The notes below the pieces were generated by a model. That model searched no databases and was not told the DNA's origin. It worked only from the letters and a program-made list of their open reading frames with translations. DNA of 6,079 nt from NCBI GenBank assembly GCA_030425055.1, contig JAUHVN010000178.1, forward strand, positions 1 to 6,079, written 5' to 3'. Position numbers and translations under genes: made by a program. This document shows, piece by piece, positions 1 to 5,724 of this stretch. Position 1 is the stretch's first letter. Each line of letters begins with the position of its first letter. This DNA comes from Actinomycetes bacterium (lineage in GTDB: Bacteria > Actinomycetota > Actinomycetes > Actinomycetales > Microbacteriaceae).

Positions 1-1839
1 TCGATGGTCTCGAGCGAGCTGCGCACCTCGATCGATCGGGTGCTTCGCTGGATGGCGTGGCTGATCGGTCCGGTCGGGCTGCTCGTGCTCAACGCGCAGA
101 TGATGGTCGCCGGCGGCTGGGTCGCGGCGTGGGAGAGCGGCTCCTGGGTGCAGGCGGTCGTCAACACGATCGCGGCGCTCACCGCGATGATCCCGCTCGG
201 TCTCGTGCTGATGACCTCGATCGCGTTCGCGGTGGGCGCTGCCAAGCTCGCCGGGAAGCAGGTGCTCGTCAACGAGCTGCCGGCCGTCGAGGGTCTCGCC
301 CGCATCGATGTGATCTGCCTCGACAAGACCGGAACGCTCACCGCCGGGGAGATCGAGTTCGACGCGGCTCATCCGCTCGGCAGCCCCCATGAGGCGGATG
401 CCGCAGCCGTGCTCGCCTGGTACGGCTCGGCCCCCGATGCGAACGCCACCGCGAAGTGCCTGCGCGAACCGTACCCCGTCGACGAACCCCTCACGACCGC
501 GCGGTACATCCCGTTCTCGTCGGCGCGGAAGTGGAGCGCGGTCTCGTTCGCATCGGGCGCCGCGGGCACGTGGGTGATGGGTGCACCCGAGATGGTGTTC
601 GGGGACGCGGCATCCGACCCGGCTCAGCCGCTCGGCGAGACGGTCACCTCGCTTGCCACCACCGGTCGCCGCACCCTCGTCCTCGCGCACACCGCCACCG
701 CGCTCGCCGACGACGACGTCGACGCCGAGCGCCTGCCGGACGGCGTGACGCCCGTGCTCGTGCTCACCTTCCGCGAGCAGGTGCGACCGGATGCCGCAGA
801 GACGCTCGCGTACTTCGCCCGGCAGGGCGTGGACGTGCGCGTGATCTCGGGCGACAACCCCCGCACGGTCGCGGCCATCGCGCGCGAGGTGGGCCTCGAG
901 TCGGCCGAGGGCTTCGACGCGCGGCGCTTGCCCGAGGACGACGCCGAGCTGGCGGACGTGCTCGAGCAGCACACCGTGTTCGGCCGCGTGACGCCCGAGC
1001 AGAAGAAGCGCATCGTCGTGGCCCTGCAGTCGCGCGGGCACACGGTCGCGATGACGGGTGACGGGGTGAACGACGCGCTTGCGATCAAGACCGCCGACAT
1101 GGGCATCGCCATGAACTCGGGCGCGGCCGCGACGAAGGCCGTCGCGCGCCTGGTGCTTCTCGACGGGCGCTTCTCCCACCTGCCGGACGTCGTCGCCGAG
1201 GGTCGCCAGGTGATCGCGAACATCGAGCGGGTCTCGATGCTGTTCCTCACGAAGACGGCGTACGCGACCGGCCTCGCGATCCTGTTCGGACTGCTCGTGC
1301 TCGAGTTCCCGTTCCTGCCCCGCCAGCTGTCGATCACCGACGGACTCACGATCGGCATCCCGGCGTTCTTCCTCGCCCTCATGCCGAACTCGCAGCGGTA
1401 CGTGCCGGGGTTCCTGCGCCGTTCGCTGTCGTTCGCCATCCCCTCGGGGATCATCATCGCGATCGCGCTCACGCTCTACACGCTCGGCGCCATGCAGCTC
1501 GGCATCGACGAGGACGAACTGCGCACCGGATCGACGATCATCCTCGCGGTCGTGGGCATCTGGGTTCTCACGGTGCTCTCACGGCCGGTGACGCGCTTCA
1601 AGGTGCTGGTGATCGGCGCGATGTTCATCGCCCTGATCGCGATCTTCACGATTCCGCTCGCGACCGAGTTCTTCCAGCTCGTCGACCCGGGGCAGGATGC
1701 CGCATGGCTGATCGCGATCGTGACTTCGCTGACGATCGGGGGGATCGAGGTCGTGCGGTTCTTCCATCGCCGCTTCGTGGCGAAGGCGCTCGCGGCGCCT
1801 CAGATCGGCGAGACGGCGGGTTCGTCGCGCGTGAAGTGA
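1..1839 (+). CDS. CtpE-like cation-transporting P-type ATPase, 5'-truncated by window edge
   Basis: Membrane pump that couples ATP hydrolysis to cation transport through a phospho-aspartate intermediate. The frame is open from base 1, so the ATG at 4 is internal. About 612 codons are visible, against roughly 800 in the CtpE-type family, so M1-M2 and most of the actuator domain lie upstream. Counting from the codon at 4: M3 about 13-35, M4 about 50-80, DKTGT 107-111 (phosphorylated D107), nucleotide-domain MGAPE 192-196, SGDNP 282-286, TPEQKKR 330-336, hinge TGDGVND 351-357, then about six C-terminal helices (from about 410 to 586), including TDGLT 445-449. The stretch from IPLGLVLMTSIAF through ELPAVEGLAR to DKTGT resembles mycobacterial CtpE, a reported calcium transporter, from memory of that family. 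Oddities: the M4 motif is IPLGL rather than PEGL, and the KGA lysine is methionine. Calcium as substrate is inferred only. The last 40 bp overlap the convergent gene. Confidence 0.93.
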   Translation, partial: SMVSSELRTSIDRVLRWMAWLIGPVGLLVLNAQMMVAGGWVAAWESGSWVQAVVNTIAALTAMIPLGLVLMTSIAFAVGAAKLAGKQVLVNELPAVEGLARIDVICLDKTGTLTAGEIEFDAAHPLGSPHEADAAAVLAWYGSAPDANATAKCLREPYPVDEPLTTARYIPFSSARKWSAVSFASGAAGTWVMGAPEMVFGDAASDPAQPLGETVTSLATTGRRTLVLAHTATALADDDVDAERLPDGVTPVLVLTFREQVRPDAAETLAYFARQGVDVRVISGDNPRTVAAIAREVGLESAEGFDARRLPEDDAELADVLEQHTVFGRVTPEQKKRIVVALQSRGHTVAMTGDGVNDALAIKTADMGIAMNSGAAATKAVARLVLLDGRFSHLPDVVAEGRQVIANIERVSMLFLTKTAYATGLAILFGLLVLEFPFLPRQLSITDGLTIGIPAFFLALMPNSQRYVPGFLRRSLSFAIPSGIIIAIALTLYTLGAMQLGIDEDELRTGSTIILAVVGIWVLTVLSRPVTRFKVLVIGAMFIALIAIFTIPLATEFFQLVDPGQDAAWLIAIVTSLTIGGIEVVRFFHRRFVAKALAAPQIGETAGSSRVK

Positions 1840-2234
1840 CGCGACCCCGGCGGCAGCCAGACGACGGCGACGACGAACAGCTCGGCGACGAGCTGCACGA
1901 CCGCACCCCAGTCCCAGGCATCCGAGGCGACGATCGTCGCGACGTGCCCCAGGGCGAGGATGCCGACGTAGACCGTGACGAGTACACGCGAGAGGTGCGA
2001 CCCGCGAGCGAGGCCCGAGGCGATCGCGATGATCAGCAGACCGAGCAGCACGATCGCGGCGCCGATGAGCGTCACCGCCAGAACGGACGCACGCGCGACG
2101 TCGTACCGGCTGAGCATCACCACGACCCCGATCGCCACGTTCGCGAGGGCGCTGAGGTAGACGATCACCACCGCGAGCGTGAGCAGCACCGGGCGGCGGC
2201 GCGCGGTGTCGTCGGGCGTGCTCACCCGCCCCAC
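1800..2234 (-). CDS. Small four-helix integral membrane protein, function unknown
   Basis: A protein of 144 residues with four predicted membrane helices at about 16-42, 49-74, 80-103 and 109-127. The N-terminus is short and Arg-rich (ARRR 11-14) and the C-terminal tail is hydrophilic. SHLSR in the loop before helix 3 and WLPPGSR after helix 4 resemble small actinobacterial membrane proteins of unknown function. I cannot name a family. It is the last gene of the minus-strand cluster, starting 19 bp after the DUF305 stop, so cotranscription is likely. The start is uncertain: GTG at 2234 has no good ribosome binding site, and an in-frame GTG at 2225 follows GGGGCGG but too closely. Codon bias and hydropathy support a real gene. 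Its last 13 codons overlap the 3' end of the convergent ATPase gene. Confidence 0.8.
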   Translation of the reverse strand: MGRVSTPDDTARRRPVLLTLAVVIVYLSALANVAIGVVVMLSRYDVARASVLAVTLIGAAIVLLGLLIIAIASGLARGSHLSRVLVTVYVGILALGHVATIVASDAWDWGAVVQLVAELFVVAVVWLPPGSRHFTRDEPAVSPI

Positions 2235-2253
2235 TGTAGTGGCGCGTCCGGGG

Positions 2254-2928
2254 TCAGCCGCCGCAGCCGAGCCGCTGCTGCATCGACTGCATCGCCTCGA
2301 TCTCCGCCGACTGCCCGGTTCGGATGCTGCCCGCCACGGCGAGCACGCGGGGCTCCGAGCCGAGCTCGATCACGGCGTCGGCCATGGGGATCGCACCCTC
2401 ATGGTGGCGGATCATGAGCTCGAGGAGCAGGCAGTCGGCCTCGACGCCGTCGGCGGCGGCGAGCGCGGCCAGCTCGTCGTCCGACGCCATCCCCATCGCC
2501 TCGAACGCCTCGGCGTCGGACATCGGCTCGGAGTCGGGGACGCCGTGGTCGTGGCCGGCGTCGGTTCCCGCCATCCAGGCCATCATCGGACCTCCGGCCT
2601 GGGGGAGCCCCCACTGCACGAGCCAGTCGTACATCTCGCCCCGCTGCCCGGCCTGCCCGGTCGCGATGTCGTACGAGAGCACGCGCAGCTCTTCGTCGTC
2701 CGTCTTGCGATAGATCTCCATCGCCATGGCGATCGCCTGGGCGTGGTGCACCTGCATGTCGCGCGAGAAGCCCGCCTCGGCCGAGGTCGTCGTCGGCGTG
2801 AGGGTCGTCGCAGCGCTGCCGAACGTCGAGAATCGGCCGATCGCGAACGCCAGGGCTGCGACGCCCAGGCCGACGAGGAGGATCATCGCCCATCGACCGG
2901 CGCGACCGCCCGTGGCCGGCTCGCTCAT
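2254..2928 (-). CDS. DUF305 domain protein, membrane-anchored, Met/His-rich
   Basis: A protein of 224 residues with one N-terminal membrane segment or uncleaved signal at about 13-32, a Thr-rich linker at 38-49, then the DUF305 region at about 53-220, predicted to lie outside the membrane. Two copies of an M-x2-HH-x5-M pattern are visible: M58/H61/H62/M68 and M172/H175/H176/M182. This is the internal duplication typical of this helical-bundle family. Between them is a Met/Gly/His-rich stretch with M115, M116, M119 and H126-D-H128. C166 and C222 are the only cysteines. From family knowledge, the cyanobacterial periplasmic protein CopM carries DUF305 and binds copper, so metal binding is plausible here but inferred. 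The ATG lies 4 bp after the DUF3105 stop, which suggests translational coupling, since no strong ribosome binding site is visible. Confidence 0.94.
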   Translation of the reverse strand: MSEPATGGRAGRWAMILLVGLGVAALAFAIGRFSTFGSAATTLTPTTTSAEAGFSRDMQVHHAQAIAMAMEIYRKTDDEELRVLSYDIATGQAGQRGEMYDWLVQWGLPQAGGPMMAWMAGTDAGHDHGVPDSEPMSDAEAFEAMGMASDDELAALAAADGVEADCLLLELMIRHHEGAIPMADAVIELGSEPRVLAVAGSIRTGQSAEIEAMQSMQQRLGCGG

Positions 2929-2932
2929 GACG

Positions 2933-3643
2933 TCACTGCTTGCCGGGGGCGTCCAGTGCGCCGGTGCAGGCCGCGTTGGGCTCGGGGGCGTTCTGGCTGC
3001 GCCAGAACTCCTCGAAGAAGAGCGGGATGCGCTCGTCGTCGACCGAGTCGAGCTTGAGCTGGCTGTTCCAGCCGCTCATCACGACCGGCGAGTCGAGACC
3101 CTCGTACGGCGAGAGGATCACGTAGCTGCCGGGCATCTGGGCCTTGAGGGCCTCGAGGTCGTCGCCGGCGACGGCATCCGCGTCGTAGGTCACCCAGACG
3201 GCGCCGTGCTCGAGGGAGTGCACCGCGTTCTCGTTCGGAACCGGCTGGTTGTAGATGCCGCAGTTGAGCCAGACGGCGTTGTGCGGACCGCCGGTGGGAG
3301 GCGACTGCTCGTAGTCGACCGTTCCGGTGACGTGGTCGGTCACGTTCTCGAAGGTCTCGACGCCCTCGATCTCGGCGCCCGTGCTGTTGCCCGCGGTGTA
3401 TTCGGGCGGCGGCTCGGGCGCGAAGACGATCGAGGCGACGACCACCGCGACGACGGCGATCGCAGCCACACCGCCGACCGTCCACCACACGAGCTTTCCG
3501 CGGCGGCGCTTGGCGAGCTGCTTCTGGTACTCGGCCAGCTTCTGCTGGCGCTTCTGCTCGCGCTGCTGCTTGACGGTCAGGTCGATCTTGGCCTGAGTGG
3601 CGGGGTTGCCGCTGTTGCGCTTCTGGTCGGATGTCGGGGTCAT
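2933..3643 (-). CDS. DUF3105 domain protein, single-pass membrane-anchored
   Basis: A protein of 236 residues from the chosen ATG. It has a Gln/Lys/Arg-rich, probably coiled-coil cytoplasmic segment (about 18-49), one membrane helix (about 51-75), a Pro-rich linker (EPPPEY 77-82), and an exported DUF3105 domain (about 85-225). Family hallmarks are YEQSPPTGGPH (111-121), NCGIY (127-131) and HSLEHGAVW (142-150). C128 and C226 could form a disulfide outside the membrane (inference). The biochemical function of DUF3105 is unknown to me. It often sits next to DUF305 in actinobacteria. An in-frame ATG at 3700 would add 19 residues, but it overlaps a -10-like TAGGAT. Codon 20 (MTPTSDQ) gives a more family-like N-terminus, so 3643 is preferred, although its ribosome binding site is weak (GAG 12 nt upstream). 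It is the first gene of the minus-strand cluster. Confidence 0.93.
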   Translation of the reverse strand: MTPTSDQKRNSGNPATQAKIDLTVKQQREQKRQQKLAEYQKQLAKRRRGKLVWWTVGGVAAIAVVAVVVASIVFAPEPPPEYTAGNSTGAEIEGVETFENVTDHVTGTVDYEQSPPTGGPHNAVWLNCGIYNQPVPNENAVHSLEHGAVWVTYDADAVAGDDLEALKAQMPGSYVILSPYEGLDSPVVMSGWNSQLKLDSVDDERIPLFFEEFWRSQNAPEPNAACTGALDAPGKQ

Positions 3644-3698
3644 GGCGATGATGATCTCGGCTCGGGCCCGGCCGGGCGATTTGGGGGACGTGTCGACC

Positions 3699-3704
3699 AT
3701 CCTA
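3699..3704 (-). promoter_or_regulatory. Candidate -10 box for the DUF3105-DUF305-membrane cluster
   Basis: TAGGAT on the minus strand fits the actinobacterial SigA-type TAnnnT. A start site about 7 nt downstream would leave a leader of about 50 nt before the ATG at 3643. No recognisable -35 hexamer lies 16-18 bp upstream, so this rests on the -10 and its position alone. Confidence 0.38.
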
Positions 3705-3752
3705 GGCGCGGGGTCTGGACACGGGCTGATCGGGCGGCCCCATCACATCCGG

Positions 3753-3758
3753 TATCAT
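3753..3758 (+). promoter_or_regulatory. Candidate -10 box for the MFS transporter gene
   Basis: TATCAT fits TAnnnT. It is an AT-rich hexamer in otherwise very GC-rich DNA and lies 34 nt before the chosen GTG start. Initiation near 3765 would give a leader of about 28 nt that includes the GAAAG ribosome binding site. No good -35 hexamer is seen at 16-18 bp spacing. The in-frame ATG at 3757 falls inside this box, which argues against it as the start codon. Confidence 0.5.
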
Positions 3759-3763
3759 GGTCG

Positions 3764-3779
3764 GTCGAATCGATTCGAC
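3764..3779 (+). promoter_or_regulatory. Perfect 16-bp palindrome, probable operator for the MFS gene
   Basis: GTCGAATCGATTCGAC is its own reverse complement. After one mismatched pair, two further outer pairs also match (TC at 3761-3762 with GA at 3781-3782). It begins 5 bp after the -10 box and spans the expected transcription start, a classic position for a repressor. An even palindrome with a central CG resembles LacI-family operators, but TetR or MarR family binding is also possible. No regulator gene is in the window, so any repressor would be encoded elsewhere. Confidence 0.6.
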
Positions 3780-3780
3780 T

Positions 3781-3785
3781 GAAAG
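3781..3785 (+). promoter_or_regulatory. Ribosome binding site deciding the MFS start
   Basis: GAAAG lies 7 nt before the in-frame GTG at 3793. Neither the upstream ATG at 3757 nor the internal ATG at 3952 has a comparable Shine-Dalgarno match, so this site favours the GTG start. Confidence 0.55.
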
Positions 3786-3792
3786 CCTCTCC

Positions 3793-5181
3793 GTGCTCGA
3801 CACCGCCTCCATCCCGGTGCAGCAGCAGTCGGCGGCGCCCGAGCGCCCGACCGAGCCGCCGCGCCCGCCCGCCTCCGTACCGTCGTCCGAGCCACCGCGG
3901 ACGACCGCCGCGATCCGAACCCTCGGCGCCGACCCCGCGACCGCGCCGATCATGCTGCACCCCGGTGACGCGATCACCGCTCGTCGCCGCGTCGTCTACA
4001 TCATCCTGCTCGGCGCGCTCACTGCGCTCGGGCCGTTCACGATCGATCTCTACCTGCCCGCGTTCCCGACGCTCGAAGCCGACTTCTCGACGACCGCCAC
4101 GGCCATCCAGCTCACGCTCACCGGCACCATGATCGGCTTCGCGCTCGGGCAGCTCGTCGTCGGACCGCTCAGCGACAAGGTCGGCCGACGCATCCCGCTG
4201 CTCGTCGTGACCGCACTTCACGTGCTCGCCAGCGTCGCCGCAGCTCTCGCGCCGACCCTCGAACTGCTCTCGGTCGCCCGCGTGTTCATGGGCGCCGGTG
4301 CCGCGGCCGGAGGCGTCGTCGCGGCGGCCATCGTGCGCGACCTGTTCGGCGGCAAGCGCCTCGTCGTGATGCTCTCCCGCCTTGCGCTGGTCTCGGGCGC
4401 CGCCCCCGTGCTGGCGCCCCTGATCGGTTCGGCGCTGCTGCTGGTCATGCCGTGGCGCGGGCTGTTCGTGGTGCTCGCGATCTACGGCGCCGTCATGCTG
4501 ATCTCGGCGATCCTGCTCATCCCCGAGACGCTTCCCCCCGCCCGCCGTCACGACCGGGGTTCGACGACCGTGTGGCAGCGCTACCGCAGCGTGCTCTCGG
4601 ACCGCGTGTTCCTCGGCGTGCTCGTGATCGGCGGGATGTCGTTCAGCGGGCTGTTCTCGTATCTGTCGGCATCACCCTTCCTGTTCCAGGAGGGGTACGG
4701 GTTCGATCCGCAGCAGTACGGCGTCCTCTTCGCGGTGAACTCGGTCGGCATCGTCATCGGCGTGCAGACGGCGGCGCGCCTGGCGGCGCGGTTCGGGCCG
4801 CAGTGGGTGCTCGCCTATTCGACGGCGGCGCTCGTCGTCGCCGGTGCCGCGATCATCGTGACCGACCAGCTCGGCCTGGGCGTGTGGGGCACGATGATCC
4901 CGCTGTTCGTGTTCATGACGGCGTGCGGCTTCACGTTCCCCTGCGTCCAGGTGCTGGCACTCGATCGCCACGGCAAGGCCGCGGGCACCGCGCAGTCGAT
5001 CGTCGGCGCCTCGAACTTCGGTGTCGCCGGCATCATCGCCCCGCTCGTCGGCTGGATCGCGCAGGATGCCGGGATCACGGCCACCACGATGGCCACGGTC
5101 ATGGTGGGCTGCGCCGTGATCGGCGTGCTCGCGCTGTGGTTCGTGGTGCGTCCCCGCACGGTGGCGCTGCTCGCGCCGTAG
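3793..5181 (+). CDS. Bcr/CflA-family multidrug efflux MFS transporter
   Basis: Proton-coupled efflux transporter of the inner membrane, DHA1/Bcr-CflA type (drug/H+ antiporter, 12 helices), 462 residues from GTG 3793. Visible signatures (GTG numbering): helix 1 with GPFTIDLYLPAFP (80-92), motif A GPLSDKVGRR (124-133) in the helix 2-3 loop, VRDLF (181-185), a motif-C-like Gly/Pro-rich helix 5 (about 197-218), IPETLP (243-248) before the central cytoplasmic loop, SASPFLF (292-298), and six more helices to about 452. The family is usually about 400 residues. The excess is a Pro/Ala/Ser-rich hydrophilic N-terminal tail of about 63 residues. An internal ATG at 3952 would give a standard-length protein of 409 residues but lacks a ribosome binding site. 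The natural substrate is unknown. The gene has its own promoter and a palindromic operator candidate. Confidence 0.94.
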   Translation: MLDTASIPVQQQSAAPERPTEPPRPPASVPSSEPPRTTAAIRTLGADPATAPIMLHPGDAITARRRVVYIILLGALTALGPFTIDLYLPAFPTLEADFSTTATAIQLTLTGTMIGFALGQLVVGPLSDKVGRRIPLLVVTALHVLASVAAALAPTLELLSVARVFMGAGAAAGGVVAAAIVRDLFGGKRLVVMLSRLALVSGAAPVLAPLIGSALLLVMPWRGLFVVLAIYGAVMLISAILLIPETLPPARRHDRGSTTVWQRYRSVLSDRVFLGVLVIGGMSFSGLFSYLSASPFLFQEGYGFDPQQYGVLFAVNSVGIVIGVQTAARLAARFGPQWVLAYSTAALVVAGAAIIVTDQLGLGVWGTMIPLFVFMTACGFTFPCVQVLALDRHGKAAGTAQSIVGASNFGVAGIIAPLVGWIAQDAGITATTMATVMVGCAVIGVLALWFVVRPRTVALLAP

Positions 5182-5194
5182 TGTCGCGCTGCAG

Positions 5195-5686
5195 TCAGTC
5201 GCGTCGCACCGGCTGCAACCGGAAGAGGCGCACGGTGCGGCCGGACGACCGCTCGTAGTTGCGGTATCCGGGCCACTGCTGCTCGATGCGGTTCCACGCG
5301 GCATCCCGTTCGTCGTCGGGGATGAGCGTCGCCCGCACCGCCATGTCTCTGCCGCGCACGGTGATCGACGCGTCGGGGTGAGCCAGCAGGTTGCCGGTCC
5401 ACGACGGATGCCTGTTGCCCGCGAAGTTCGTGCCCGCGACGATCGCCCGGCCTCGGCCGTCCGGCGTGTACATGAGCACGGCGTCGCGGGGTTCACCCGA
5501 TCGTGCGCCGACGGTGTGGAGCACGAGCGAGGGCACGAGCAGCCCGCTGACCTGCACGCGACCGCCGGTGATCGCCCTCGCGAGGCGCTCGAGAACCGGC
5601 ATCACCGAGGGCGCGAAGCGTCGGAACAGGCGGGTTCGCGTCAGCGGTGCAACACATGCACGCACGATGTCAAGGGTCCGGCTCAT
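5195..5686 (-). CDS. Nitroreductase-family deazaflavin (F420)-dependent oxidoreductase
   Basis: A protein of 163 residues matching the Ddn/DUF385-type split-barrel family. Members bind the deazaflavin F420 (some bind FMN) and reduce quinones or other activated substrates. Visible hallmarks: LHTVGARSGEPRDAVLMY (56-73), the cofactor-binding strand-turn seen across the family; GTNFAGNRHPSWTGNLLAHPD-like segment at 85-105; and WPGYRNYERSSGR (138-150) followed by a beta strand ending in RLQP (156-159). There is no clear signal peptide. The amphipathic Arg-rich N-terminus (1-40) may associate with the membrane, as in Ddn homologues (inference). Length is normal for the family. The ATG at 5686 has only a weak upstream GGG. 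Its stop lies 13 bp from the convergent MFS stop, and its start is 38 bp from the divergent PAP2 gene. Physiological substrate is unknown. Confidence 0.93.
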   Translation of the reverse strand: MSRTLDIVRACVAPLTRTRLFRRFAPSVMPVLERLARAITGGRVQVSGLLVPSLVLHTVGARSGEPRDAVLMYTPDGRGRAIVAGTNFAGNRHPSWTGNLLAHPDASITVRGRDMAVRATLIPDDERDAAWNRIEQQWPGYRNYERSSGRTVRLFRLQPVRRD

Positions 5687-5694
5687 GTGCCCGG

Positions 5695-5718
5695 ATTCTG
5701 CCGTACCGCTGGCAGGAT
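5695..5718. repeat. Inverted repeat in the 38-bp divergent gap, overlapping the PAP2 ribosome binding site
   Basis: Arms ATTCTGCC (5695-5702) and GGCAGGAT (5711-5718) flank the 8-nt spacer GTACCGCT. All eight positions pair, one of them as G-U in RNA. It could be an operator shared by the two divergent genes, or a leader hairpin that hides the AGGA of the PAP2 gene. No clear -10/-35 pair was found in this gap. Confidence 0.45.
5714..5717 (+). promoter_or_regulatory. Ribosome binding site of the PAP2 gene
   Basis: AGGA lies 7 nt before ATG 5725, which fixes the start. A nearer ATG at 5717 is in another frame and overlaps the site itself. Confidence 0.6.
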
Positions 5719-5724
5719 GGCGGG

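Noticed and set aside
624..1472. Minus-strand open frame of 282 codons within the ATPase gene
   Set aside because: A Ser/Arg/Thr/Ala-rich shadow of the ATPase catalytic region, with no motif of its own.
3757..3792. ATG at 3757 as the MFS start codon
   Set aside because: It overlaps the -10-like TATCAT and lacks a ribosome binding site. The added 12 residues would encode the operator palindrome, whereas GTG 3793 has GAAAG at good spacing.
2726..4132. Long plus-strand open frame of 468 codons across the DUF3105 gene and the divergent promoters
   Set aside because: Its translation is low-complexity Arg/Val/Gly/Ser text with no domain. It is an antisense shadow of the clearly conserved DUF3105 and DUF305 genes and runs through the control region into the MFS gene in the wrong frame.
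3640..4551. Minus-strand open frame of 303 codons opposite the MFS gene
   Set aside because: The composition (Arg/Asp/Gly/Glu/His) is typical of antisense translation in high-G+C DNA, and the plus-strand transporter is unmistakable.
5163..5177. Possible terminator hairpin GGCGC-TGCTC-GCGCC at the MFS 3' end
   Set aside because: A 5-bp stem only, lying inside the coding sequence before the stop codon, with no U-tract after it.
5668..5673. Perfect TTGACA -35 hexamer on the minus strand
   Set aside because: It lies inside the nitroreductase coding sequence (Leu-Asp-Ile codons), points into the gene, and has no -10 box at 16-18 bp.
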